Positions 34,513 to 45,260 of a DNA stretch of 64,000 nucleotides are shown here, in pieces; the first letter of the stretch is position 1; each line of letters starts with the position of its first letter. The stretch is taken from the NCBI GenBank assembly GCA_025529335.1, contig JAMYHX010000173.1, forward strand, positions 1 through 64,000. Reading direction: 5' to 3'. The notes under the pieces are model-generated. The model worked only from the letters and a program-made list of their open reading frames with translations, ran no database searches and was not told the DNA's origin. This stretch comes from Rhizopus sp. PT2906 (taxonomy: Eukaryota; Mucoromycota; Mucoromycetes; Mucorales; Rhizopodaceae). Both the position numbers and the translations under genes were made by a program.

Positions 34513-36040
34513 TTGAATACAAGCAAGTACAAATCATTAAAAGAAAACACGTTGACCGCTATCAATTCCAACGAGACCTTGGGAATAACAAGAAAGCTTA
34601 GAAACATTGATAAAAAGGATATTGGTGCTGTTCAAACCTTTATCAAACAGTTCAAGCAAGAATTCAAGACAAGATCTTCATGCCTCTTACATACACTGCC
34701 CCTCGAGGATCAAGATACTTTTCTTTACTACCCTTGTACAAGATTGATTCCAAGAGTATACAGGTTGATGCTCAATCTTTCTGGAAGCTTGCTAAACAAT
34801 GTGACAACAAGATCAAACCAGGTCAAAAGAATGATAATGACTTAACTTTATGGTACTTTAATGTCTGATGTTTCAAGAATAGGCTACAAGCCACTCGAAA
34901 GCTTAAACTCACGTCCAAAGAAGTTTGCGTACGTATGCTTACATGTCTTTTCTATTGGTCTAAGCAAATGTTGTCAATGTAGAAATGTGATTACTACTAA
35001 CGGTTATGCTTTATCCTTCATGTTTAAGAAAACTGTCTCCTTCCAAGATGAACTTAAAAGAGAACCAAAGACACCTAAGGATTTTGCTGATATCGTTGAC
35101 GATGCTGAAATTTGGGCTGTTGATCCTGGTATATCAACCATCTTTATTGCAGTAGACTCTACAAAACATGAACGTATCCGAACAACAAGCTTAGAGGAAT
35201 GCTGTCATTTATGTGGCTACAGTCTTGCTACAAGAATACGAATTACCTACTTTGAAGCACTGAAAACTTGACCTCATTTTTACTAGCTGCCTCTACACAT
35301 CTACAAAACTATCAAAGAATCCATAACTACTACTGTCAAGATAATTGGTATGTCGTTCCCTTACATATTGTGTATTTTAATAACGCTGCGTATGGAACAA
35401 GGCTCAAAAGTTAAAGTTCAAAACGTATATCAACAAGCAAAAAGAAACTCAAGAAATTGTTAAAGACTCTTTGACAACAGCAAAAAGTATGGCAAAACAA
35501 GCACAATTGGCGCTAAAAACCAAAACTCAAACAAAAGTAAGCATGTACCTCTACCTCCTGCTGACCTCCCTTCCTACTCTCAACGGATGCGGATCATTGC
35601 GTTTGGAAATGGTTCTTTTTGTTAAGTATGAAGGGAAAACGAGCTGCACCTACTAGACGTATTACTGAAGAAATCAAACAAAAATGCAAACAATCTGATG
35701 AAGAGACCAAACTTGTTTATGTTGACGAGTATTTAACGAGTCAGATCTGTAACAAGTGTAAAACGAAAGAAATGAATAATTTCTCTATTTCTGGATCAAA
35801 ACAAAGAGTACATACTGTCCTCAAGTGTGAATCTTGTGGTACGGTGTGAAATTGCGATGTGAACAGTGCATTAAATATGTATAATATCTTTGTTTACAAA
35901 TCAAAACATGACAATGAAAGTCCTTCAAAGGACTAATTATACCGTGGATTTAATGCGCTGTCCATAACGGCAGTGCATATCTTAACGTCCCAGTGAGTAT
36001 AAGGCGAATAACACATTATTTTTATTCATCAGTCTTCTAG
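34513..36040 (+). pseudogene. Decayed Fanzor (eukaryotic TnpB-like RNA-guided nuclease)
   Basis: Fanzors are eukaryotic relatives of transposon-encoded TnpB (IS605 OrfB), RNA-guided DNA nucleases with a RuvC domain. Frames switched by shifts and stops give a collinear protein. N-terminal part: PLYKIDSKSIQVDAQSFWKL (34740). Pre-catalytic strand: TTNGYALSFMFKK (about 35000). RuvC-I: EIWAVDPGISTIFIAV with the catalytic Asp codon at 35122. Bridge: LTSFLLAASTHLQNYQRIHN (35270). Then IIAFGNGSF (35591), GKRAAPTRRITEEIKQ, LVYVDEYLTSQ with a Glu, a four-Cys zinc finger ICNKCKTK...LKCESCG (35745-35840), and RuvC-III CDVNSALNMYNIF with an Asp at 35856. At 35847 a TGA replaces the usual Trp codon before RuvC-III. 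At least three frame changes make it inactive. The element ends are not defined. Confidence 0.85.
35919..35934 (+). repeat. Short perfect hairpin in the 3' part of the Fanzor relic
   Basis: AGTCCTTCAAAGGACT is a perfect 7-bp palindromic arm pair around CA. It lies just after the RuvC-III segment, where active Fanzor and TnpB elements encode their guide (omega) RNA overlapping the end of the gene. Assignment as guide-RNA remnant is inference. Confidence 0.4.
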
Positions 36041-36133
36041 TTAAAGTGTAACTGTTATTGATTTTGTAATGTGTGCCAATAATTAAAAAAAAAATTTCAA
36101 ACTATGTAAAGCATAAGTTTATAAAAAAAAGTT

Positions 36134-36595
36134 TTATTCTTGATGACGTCTTCTTAGCCTTTGCTTTCTTAGTTCGTCAACGATAGATTCAAGTTCTTGT
36201 ATGGACAACCTTAGTTTTTTATATTTCCATTCATACCATCTAACGATTTCTTTTGTTCTCTTTCTCACAGCACAGATTGTGGTATCATTAATGGTAGATT
36301 CGTCTACTGGTATATTTAAAGCCAATCGTATCCATTCATTGGATAAATATTTTTCTTTTAGCCTTTGTGTCTGCACTCCGATCTTGACTTTGGTTAAGGC
36401 TCTAGCCAAGGGTGATTCCTGTTGTTGTTCTTGTTGTTTGGCTCTGAGAGCCGCTGATGCTATGGGTATTAGGTCTGCAAGAGATGTCCTTTTGATATCA
36501 TTATCAAATTCATCGTCACTTGATGTAGGTGTAGGTGGTAAGACGATATTGTATGTAGTTGGATAAATAAAACACGTTATTTCTGTATTAGACAT
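36134..36595 (-). CDS. Uncharacterised coiled-coil protein
   Basis: Single frame of 153 residues, start MSNTEITCFIYPTTYNIVLP. A Pro/Ser/Asp-rich segment (PPTPTSSDDEFDNDI) is followed by a Gln run. The C-terminal half is helical and basic (WYEWKYKKLRLSIQELESIV, then DELRKQRLRRRHQE), probably a short coiled coil. No family recognised. The frame is intact and starts after a clear AG/T-rich promoter, which supports a real gene. It lies about 140 bp downstream of the RasGEF stop on the same strand. Confidence 0.5.
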   Translation of the reverse strand: MSNTEITCFIYPTTYNIVLPPTPTSSDDEFDNDIKRTSLADLIPIASAALRAKQQEQQQESPLARALTKVKIGVQTQRLKEKYLSNEWIRLALNIPVDESTINDTTICAVRKRTKEIVRWYEWKYKKLRLSIQELESIVDELRKQRLRRRHQE

Positions 36596-36736
36596 TATTT
36601 ACAAGAATAGAGAAAGAAAGAAAGAAAGGGAAAAAGAGAAAGTAAAGTTTTTTTTTCTTTTTTTTTTGGTTTTGCTTTAAAAAATGTATTGCTGTACGAC
36701 AAAACACAAGAGTGACACCAAGCCTTGTTTTATCAG

Positions 36737-38962
36737 CTATGTCCTAAGCATTAACCAACGATGACTAGAATGATGATTATTATAAGTGAATGAGTTATGT
36801 AACTCTCTTGGTTCGAGTCGTATTGACTTTTCATATCTCTCCTAAATTGTGAGCTTAGTGTCCATCACAACAAAGGAAAAAAGTTATTTTTATCTTACAT
36901 CCTCTGTTAATATCTCTAATTCATTTCCAATAAAATAAAGAATGAACGGATTAGGTTTAATACGTCCATTCATGGATTCAAACCGTGTCATGACTTCGTT
37001 GATACTCTGTCCTATTAATCGAAATTTCTGCCAGTGTATCTTGCCATTAGTCTTGTGATCTTTGTTCGCCTCACAGAGTGATACAAGATCCTGTTGGTGA
37101 ATGCCTCTACCAAACATGTGAGCTAACGTATTTTATATATGGAATCATTCATTACAAATACGGAATACCGAATGATTTTGATCTCTCCTTTAGTGCACAT
37201 CGATAATTGTAGAATGACCTAAAACAATAAAAGTTAGGGTAGATAATGAAAAACAAGGGCTGTATACAATACCTTTCTGAGCTCATTAAACTTTCTAGTC
37301 TAGAAAACTTTTCAACCAGTCTTTTATTTCTTTCAAATACCAAATGCTTTGTCTCCTTCAACCTCAGAATGGCTGCATTATTTATTCCTGCCAACACAGC
37401 CATCAGCGTATTAAAGTTGTTCAATTTTTCTAGCTCCTGCCCAAATAGACATCAATAAATATATATATATATATATATATATTTGCTATTTCTTTTTATT
37501 ACTTACCACAGCAATAGCCAAACAATACTCGTACACAAACACCCTTTCTTCCACTTGATCCTGATTCACAATCATCGAAGCTATCCACTCTGACACAAAG
37601 TTGAAGTGCTCAATAGATGCAGCTATCGGAGTTGGCTGGTCTTGTCGCTGACGCCAAATATGTCTTAAAAAGTCGCGTGGTTGTATTTTGGAATAGAGTT
37701 CGGTTTCAATCCACGTCAACTGTTCAGCCATGTCTTTGACTGTGATCGTATTCAATACGTTCGCGAGTGTTCTTCTCTTGGTCAATGTCCTTTTTATGCC
37801 TGGAGATATCAGTAAGGGAATCGCAGGCGTTGAGAACCGTTTGGTAGGCTCCTTATTTGTGGCGCTTGATTTTATCTGGGTCGATTTGGATCGTCGCATA
37901 GGTAAATATATATCTCCTTCTTCAGAAATGGTTCCCAGAGTCTCGTTCCTTCCATCATCTGATACGCCCCAGCTGGCATCTCGATCAACTTCCGGCGGTT
38001 CTGCTGATGTGAGTGCAATGATTCGCTCATAAAGCGGACTGTCTACGTCATGTATCCTTTCAAGAAACAACTGTAGTGTGTTGCGTGTGGCTGTACAGTA
38101 AAAGTCGTTCCAGTAGCAGGATACCCAGGAGTGCAGTATTGATAGAATCCTGAAAGAGAGAAATGCGCGTACGGGCGTTCATACGTCAATAAATACAACT
38201 ATATACAGTACACCATATACCTTTCCTGTTCTGATGTAAGCGATGAATCATATTCTCCAAACTGCTTCACAAGTTGCTGTAAGAGGTCGTTGGGTGTCAT
38301 AAATTTGCGATAGACGAGTAAAAATATGTCATCATTTTCTTTGTCATTTATCACTTGCTGTATTATATCTACGGGTGTTTCCTTGCAATGATTTGATACG
38401 TCTTGCTTGAATACACCACTAAGGTGATATTGTCTTTGTAAGATAAATCGGAAAAGTTGGTCCTTGAGTATATGGCTGCTTCGTCCGTTAGGGTATAATT
38501 TGGTTGTCTGTGTACTGATCGCAAACATAGTGCTTTCTTTAAAACCTATGAATAAGTAAGGGATATCACAGTCTGTAATTTGAGCTAAGTAAAGAAAGTA
38601 AGCATCATCCTTTTCTCTCCTCCTTCTCTTTTTGTACCCTTTATAGTAGATAAATAGGCTTGATCTCTTATGTCATAACACACCAATATGGCACATATAT
38701 TGTTTCTATTCTTTTTTTTTTTTTTTTACAAGACATCTTGGTCAATTTGATATTGAAAGAGTCTATTATATTTATTTACTTTAGGTATCTCGATTGATTC
38801 ATCGATGAGTATCATATATTCATCTTCTTCTCCGTGTTTAAACTTATATAGATTCTGCTCTATAAGAGATTGCATGAATTTTAAGGGGGATTTGGATAGA
38901 TTTAGTGTGCTCCTACTGTAAATGTCATTGTGGTAATACAGATTTAAATGCTGTATGGTCAT
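36737..38962 (-). CDS. Ras guanine nucleotide exchange factor (Cdc25-like)
   Basis: Activates Ras-type GTPases by GDP release. The RasGEF_N region is in the part with DDIFLLVYRKFMTPNDLLQQ, and the catalytic Cdc25 fold has AEQLTWIETELYSKIQPRDF, the NFNTLMAVLAGINNAAILRL helical hairpin and KSFGIPYL joined to GIHQQDL. Introns break the last part. The final exon (36838-36737), reached by a 60-nt intron from 36899, gives YEKSIRLEPRE, a usual RasGEF C-terminal motif. At the 5' end an exon at 38962-38730 (MTIQHLNLYYHNDIYSRSTL) probably splices to about 38620, where an open frame (DDAYFLYLAQITDCDIPYLF) leads into MFAISTQTTK at 38528. That N-terminal join is less certain; translation could also start at 38528. 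A long AT repeat lies in an intron. Confidence 0.82.
37456..37482 (+). repeat. (AT)n microsatellite in a RasGEF intron
   Basis: TA dinucleotide run inside the intron that separates the exon ending AIAV from the exon beginning ELEKLNNFNTLM of the RasGEF gene. Confidence 0.85.
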
Positions 38963-39018
38963 AAGCTTGCATTGATAATTGTTACCGGTTATGTTTATTG
39001 TATAATATGTCTAAAATA

Positions 39019-39049
<31 letters not shown>

Positions 39050-39555
39050 CGTAAAGAAGTATAGCTTGTTACTTGTATGGCCTTACTTGATTACGTTTTA
39101 CTGATCTTTGCTTCATCATAAAACTCAATTTACGAGATATGGACCACATAGTATTTTGTATAAAGAAAGAAAGAAAAACGAGGGAGAAAAAGTTCTTTAG
39201 GAAAAGAAAAAAGAATGTTATATTTATCAGTGTAAGGGGATAAAAGGGCCGACTACGGTAATGCTGTATGTATATATCATATTTCTCTTCTCCTACGTAA
39301 TGTTTACTCCCCCTTTTACTTCCATTGCTATCCCTTTACTTTCACTGTGTCAACCATTGTCTCTCTGTCCAATATCATAGTTTCTAACTCCGTCCTTATT
39401 TTTTTCAACACTCACAGTCTATATTTCTTTTCTCTCACTCTCCTAACTTTCTCCCTCTTTCTGTTTACATCTCGATTTTATTTCCTTATTTTTTTTATAT
39501 ATAAACAATAGTTGACATAATCCTGTAAAGCCTTACTTTCTCCTTGATTACAAAA
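38963..39555. other. Divergent promoter region with (GT)n run
   Basis: About 590 bp between the heads of the RasGEF and the ubiquitin protease genes. A (GT)n run at about 39019-39045 and a pyrimidine-rich block (39285-39500) before the protease start. No gene. Confidence 0.6.
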
Positions 39556-40804
39556 ATGGCTTCGTCCAACTATCATCTGCCAACTATTGCCGCAGTGGCT
39601 GGATTTGCTTTGGCTGCTTCTGGTTATGTCTTATCAACAAATAGCTTTGAATCTAAAAAAAGAAGACGTAGAATAAAAAACAAGATTAGAAGAGGTTTTT
39701 ATCAATATAAAAAGTATTTCCTTTTATTAATAACTCGTAAAATGTGTAGAACGAGATGGAAAGTATATTTATGGATTGACCAACACTGGCAATTTCTGTT
39801 TTGTCAATGCTGTCTTGCAGGTAGTTCCTATTTCTCTTATTCTTCCCCCCTCCTTTTCCCTATCTCTCCTCTCTCTCTTTATCTCCTTTAAGTAATAACT
39901 GACTCTTGTATAATGTCTAGGCCTTTGCTACCTTGTCTAGTTTACGTTCATATCTTGTAAGCAAATAATTTCTTTTTCTTTTTTTTTTTTTTTTTAACAT
40001 GTAAAAATAGGCTGAACGAGTAGATGAACAAGGCGATGAATCAGCACCTACAGTTCCTCAAAACGAGTTCATCTTGAACTCTGTTGCCTGTGCTTTATAT
40101 GCAACCATAGAATGTAAACAAAAGCATATGAAACTTATAAACAGTTTGGATTAAAAGAATTCTTATAGTATTGAACAGTCCGATCGCAAAACCACAATCA
40201 ATTACACCCATAGACTTTTTAAACGCTTTACAACAAAAATTCGGTGGAACTATTAGTCGTGATCAACAAGTAAGGAAAAGAAGAAAGAGAATGCATCTTA
40301 TTTATATGATCATAGGATGCGCATGAGTTATTTCAAATCATATCAAGCGTATTGACTGCAGAAGAAGAAATTCAATATAAGGAAAATGCAACCTCTTTAC
40401 TAGATGCAGCAACCGTAAAAAGTTTTACAGGGGATAATGTAATTATTAGATAGAAAGAAAGAAGGGAATATTGATTGGTTTTTAGGATGGTAATAGCAAT
40501 GAAAACTTTGAAACTTCATCTGTTTCTTCATTTGGTACATCTGCATCCATGTGGAGTTCATTCTCTGTTTGTACAGTTGGAGGTAGTTTAAGGCCAAGAA
40601 GACGTAGTCCTAGAAATCCGTTCACAGGATTAGCTGCTACCAGAGTTAGTTGCATGAATTGTGGATATACCGTAAGACAGCAGTAAAAAAAAGTATATTA
40701 TATTATGGAGTCACTTATTATCACTTATAGGCACCCATTCGACATCATACATTTGATAACATATCATTGACAGTTCCTCAAATTGTAAGTTGTCTCTTTT
40801 TCGC

Positions 40805-40835
<31 letters not shown>

Positions 40836-41815
40836 TGATAAGCTTATATTTTTCCCTATTTAGCCAAATTGTACATTAGAAAGTTGTTTGAGCACATATA
40901 CAAAAGTGGATACATTGAATGACTTCCAATGCAGGAAATGTAGCTTGAATGCCACATTAGAATCCATGATGAAAGAGTTGGCTACAGTAGAAGGAAAGGA
41001 TGATGAAAGGGCATCTGTACTAAAAGTAGATATTAGAAGAATACAGGATGCATTACAATACAACGTAGAAGCATCTTTGGTAATGAATGAAGAGAATGAC
41101 CAAGTGAGGATGAGCTAACTGTTCTTTATATGTAGTATGGTATTCGTTTAGTATCCCCTTCTCAAACTCCATGCACAACCAAACAGACCATGTTTGCTAA
41201 CCCACCTAAATCACTTTGCTTACATCTCTCACGATCTGTATATCATCCATCAGGCATCATCCAAAAGAATCATTGTCGAGTCCAGTTCCCAGAATATCTC
41301 GATCTGGCTCCCTTTACGACAAACGGATATCTTAATACATCAGACCCAGCAGCCTCATTAAGTTCGCCACCTGCTACACCCATCCTACCACAGGCACGCA
41401 CCAGTCGAACCAGCCTTGTTTATCTTCGCAATATGGCTAATGGTCACCGCTTTACACACGGCCAGAAAGTAGAAGGATTAAACATTGCACTGATGTCAAA
41501 CAAGGAAGGTGACCGACCTATTCAAAATGCTTTACCTTCCTTATCCATTGTCCCTGTCAATCGTGCGATCCAGTACAAGTTATGTGCTGTTATTGCCCAC
41601 TATGGTAACCATGAATCTGGTCATTTTGTTACCTATCGACGTAAAAAGCTACCCACTGGTCATGAAGTACGTAGTCCTTTGGGAGATACCAAACCAAGGC
41701 CAGCAACAAAGTTTTGGAGATGTAGCGATGAATCAATTGAAGAAGTTGACATGGATGTAGTTTTATCAAGTGAAGCATACATGTTGTTTTATGAACGTGA
41801 TGTATAAAGAAGATG
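39556..41815 (+). CDS. Membrane-anchored ubiquitin protease (USP30/Ubp1-like)
   Basis: About ten exons from 39556 to the stop just after YERDV near 41807. The start MASSNYHLPTIAAVAGFALA leads into one N-terminal transmembrane segment followed by a basic stretch (KKRRRRIKNKIRRG), as in USP30 of the mitochondrial outer membrane and yeast Ubp1. The Cys box is GLTNTGNFCFVNAVLQ with the catalytic Cys; DQQDAHELFQIISS is the second conserved block. CMNCGY with CRKC forms the zinc fingers. The His box is HYGNHESGHFVTYRR, and the enzyme ends EAYMLFYERDV. It removes ubiquitin from membrane proteins; control of mitophagy is the animal role and is inferred here. One intron holds a T run of about 26. Confidence 0.9.
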
Positions 41816-41966
41816 TTTAATATGAGTGTGTTCAGAATAAAATTATTTATTTATATTCAATACGCATTCAAATGTATACAATAAGAAAAAGAAACACACA
41901 AAGGTCTGCTTTTTACACATTCCCCCTTTTATTTATTTACAACACTGCCATATATATTTCTTCTTC

Positions 41967-42255
41967 TTAACGTGCTTCAAATTGAACCACTAGAAACTGT
42001 ATTAGTTCATGTTTACTGATATTCTTGCTAAACTTACTTCTCTTTGTTCTCTTCTTGTACATGATTCTGTGTCCACAATCTTGGCAACGAATGGGTTCTC
42101 TTGGCTTTAATTGATTCTCTGCGCCACAATCTATAAAACATGAATAATTAGATGAAGACGAACAAAAAAAAAACATGGCATTCTATATCTTTACCAGCAC
42201 ACAAGTAAGTCATGGCAGGTGGTTGACGAATGGGTGCTCCTTGATAACCTTCCAT
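41967..42255 (-). CDS. rpb12: RNA polymerase subunit Rpb12 (ABC10-alpha)
   Basis: Small zinc-binding subunit shared by RNA polymerases I, II and III. Three exons give a 58-residue protein, the length of human POLR2K. It begins [20 protein letters not shown] and continues with [20 protein letters not shown], so both CxxC pairs (YLCADC and IRCQDC) are present. The end is [11 protein letters not shown] then MVQFEAR. The last exon supplies only six or seven residues; without splicing, the frame runs on into [10 protein letters not shown]. The start is fixed by the conserved MEG N-terminus. Confidence 0.95.
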
Positions 42256-42441
42256 TATTATATTATTATTGTTTAAAGAAAAAAAAGAGTTTTTTTTTCC
42301 TTCTCTCTAGAAGATTACATATGAAGCAATTTCAAACATAAAACAGCGAATTAAGCAGTCACGGCTGAAAAATTAGGAAAGTTTATTTTTTTGGCGCAAA
42401 AAAGGGAACTTTTTTTTTTTCATTTAGGAAAAATATATAGA

Positions 42442-43925
42442 ATGAGTCTTCCAAAGCAAGTTGAGGCACAAGTAGAAGATTTCATTGATAGACTTAAGCG
42501 CAGGTAAAGGTTATTTTTGTTTGATAACACCCCGTGTGTAACTCTTTACAAGACAAATTGTCGGGTCGTTCTTTGTAGCAAAAGAAACAGCTACCATTCT
42601 GCGTCAAGTGGTTTCCATGTCTCGTTGGCGAGATGCCAATACTTTAATTGATATCGTCACTGAGATAGGCATTAGACTTGCCTCTGCTCAACCAAACGGT
42701 ATATTTTATTCTTTAATAAAAAAAAAAAGAGAAAGTAAACTAACGTGTCTATGTAGAACTTGCGGTTGGAAATATTGTTAAGCGTGTATTGAAAGTCATT
42801 AGAGAAGTATCAAGAGGTGAACTCAAGACAGATGATAGAGCACTCACAACACCAGAAGATTCAAGTTATGACGAAGAAGGAGATGATGAAGAATATGAAG
42901 AAGAAGAAGTGATAGAAGAGCAAAAACAATCAAAGGACACGGTTGGCAAGAAACGCCCGACGCTGATCACACAGACATCCATGTTCAGACTGTTGGCTGA
43001 TATGTCAAATATGACTGTGAGAGAAAAAAAGAGAGAAGAGAACGAAAGGAGGATCAAGGACACATATCATTTGAAGCCATTGATCATTCAGGAAATAACG
43101 GAAGAAATCATTGCGGACCTTGATACAATCTACAAAGGTATTGCTGATCAAGCATTAGACTTTATCCATGCAAAGTAAGTAAAATGGATACAAGGAATAT
43201 TCGTGTTTATAACCTTTTCCTTTTTAACAGTGAAGTGATTATGACAACAGGACAATCACGCACAGTACAAGAGTTCTTGATCCGTGCAGCACAAAAGCGA
43301 AAGTTTCAGGTTATTGTCGCAGAAACAGCCCCTACATATCAGGGACATAAGATGGCACTTGCACTTTCAAAAGCTGGTATTGATACAACAGTCGTTGCTG
43401 ATTCTGCCATCTTTGCTGCCATGCCTCGTGTAAATAAGGTCGTGTTGGGTGCACATGCAGGTAAAGTATTATTGTATAAACATATGAAACAGAGGAACTG
43501 TAAACTCAATAACACATGATATATTTATAGTTTTAGCCAACGGAGCACTTATCTCTGTATCTGGATCTCATCTATTAGCTGCTGCTGCCAAACATCACTC
43601 CACACCCGTCTTGGTCTGTACTGCACTGTATAAGCTATCGCCACTATTTGCTTATGATGCCGATGCGTTTAATGTCACTGTGACTCCACAGAATGTGTTG
43701 AGCTTTCAGGAAGGAGCAATCATCGATAAGGTGACCATCACAAATCCTTATTATGACTATGTTGGACCAGATTACGTTAGTCTATTCATCCATAACCTGT
43801 AAGTCTTTTTCTTTCTTCAAAAAACTTATACTTACTCTTTTCAATATAGTGGATCAGCGCCACCAACTTATGTATACAGACTGATAAACGATAACTATGA
43901 TCCTGAGGACTCTGCTTTGGTGTAA
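42442..43925 (+). CDS. Translation initiation factor eIF2B subunit beta
   Basis: Regulatory subunit (yeast Gcd7) of the eIF2B complex that recycles eIF2-GDP and senses stress through phosphorylated eIF2. About seven exons. N-terminal helical domain: [32 protein letters not shown] and [15 protein letters not shown]. Rossmann-like domain: [20 protein letters not shown] in essence, [40 protein letters not shown] and [20 protein letters not shown]. The terminal motif is [20 protein letters not shown], specific to the beta subunit rather than alpha or delta. An acidic insertion ([18 protein letters not shown]) near residue 120 is unusual. The CDS is convergent with Lsm7. Confidence 0.93.
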
Positions 43926-44264
43926 AATAATAAAAGCAAATAAAAGGAAATTAGGCGAAATAGAACCAAATATAACAAATGATACACCCTATATCATCTT
44001 TCTCACTTCTCTCATATCTCCACGGGAGAATAAAACTGAACATCATACATACGCTCATTGTGTTTTTAGAGCTTTTAAATCAGAATGAGCTAATATGTAG
44101 CTTTCAAAAGGTCTTGATTTAATATATCGCCTTTGATTAATAGCTTCTCTCTCTTTTTCATATAAAGAGTTAAAACCAGCTGTGATCTACGGTGCAAATG
44201 TGTCCTTTTTTATTCTTTTTCAACTGTTTGCTTTATATATGATTTGCACAACTCGTTGACTGAT
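43926..44264. other. Intergenic between convergent genes
   Basis: 339 bp between the stops of eIF2B-beta and Lsm7. It holds only the 3' flanks of both; a short open frame on the plus strand (43897-44088) is chance. Confidence 0.6.
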
Positions 44265-44832
44265 TTATTGTGCAAATGGATTTTCTATTTCCTCCATGCC
44301 ATCAAAAGGTGATATCAGAATAATAGCAGTTCCACGAAGTACTGAAAGACCTAACTCTCGTGTATTTTCGGTCACGTATCCAGTTTCCAGGTCTATATAA
44401 TATATATAAGATACTGCTTAATACCATATACATCCATGTATACCTCGCTGATATTCAACGGTGTGGTCCAAGACAAGATTCAATAAGGGATCATAACCCA
44501 TCAATGTACCAACGACTAGAAAATAAACTAATGAATACACTAGATGCAACCTTTTTGTCATTTTCAATTCACCTTCTCGTCCTCCATTAAATCGGACGCG
44601 AATCTTTTTTTCCATATATTTACTCAAGTCCAAGATGGACTCCTTTTTGGGTTTTTCTTGTGAAGCGTTGTGGTAGCCTCCTCTGCCTCCCCTGCTACCA
44701 CCACGTCCACCACCACGGCCGCCTCTATCTCCACCTCGGTTGCTATATTCACCACGGCCGCCCTAAAAATATTTGATGAGTATTTAAAGATTCTCTTCAG
44801 TTGATGAATAAATGATTTACTCTTTCTGACAT
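44265..44832 (-). CDS. lsm7: U6 snRNA-associated Sm-like protein Lsm7
   Basis: Part of the Lsm2-8 ring on U6 snRNA and the Lsm1-7 ring in mRNA decay. About four exons; the first encodes only MSER, then a GT-AG intron leads into a Gly/Arg-rich segment, GGRGEYSNRGGDRGGRGGGR with GSRGGRGGYHN. The Sm fold follows: ESILDLSKYMEKKIRVRFNG, then GREVVGTLMGYDPLLNLVLD and HTVEYQRD in Sm1, and ENTRELGLSVLRGTAILLIS in Sm2. The end is DGMEEIENPFAQ, as in animal LSM7. Human and yeast Lsm7 do not carry an RGG-box N-terminus like this one, so the extension is notable. Confidence 0.92.
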
Positions 44833-45260
44833 AATTTATTGAAATGTGTATATAAAGTAGGGAAAAGGAAGAGGTAAATGTTTTCCTGTTGACAAAAGTC
44901 ACGTCTGAGATTGAAATGAAAGATCAAGAGAGAAACATGTCCATGATTGTCTTTGACCACCGCAGAATAATGTGTGTTCATTTTTAAGATATCATTGACG
45001 CATGTATTAAAAAACTACGTGACTTGGTTGTCAAAGCATGTTTTTGATGCGTGCCTGGGAATAAGATGACCACATGCATACAAACATACAGAAAATGTTG
45101 GATAATCTTTACCACACACTATAGTTGAACAGGCAACACCAACACTCAAAAACATCACCAAAAAAAAAATAAAGATCAGACTTTATGTATACAGCGGAAA
45201 GGGCTTAATTTATTTTTAAATACAATCTTCTTTGTTACTGTGACAAACAAGGGAGCTAAT
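44833..45260. other. Spacer, no gene seen
   Basis: Promoter region of Lsm7 and 3' flank of eS12. AT-rich; no supported gene or RNA. Confidence 0.6.

Noticed and set aside
36800..36830. GGTTCGAGTC-like string reminiscent of a tRNA T-arm
   Set aside because: It lies in the last RasGEF exon (LEPRE segment on the other strand) and no acceptor stem or anticodon arm can be formed around it.
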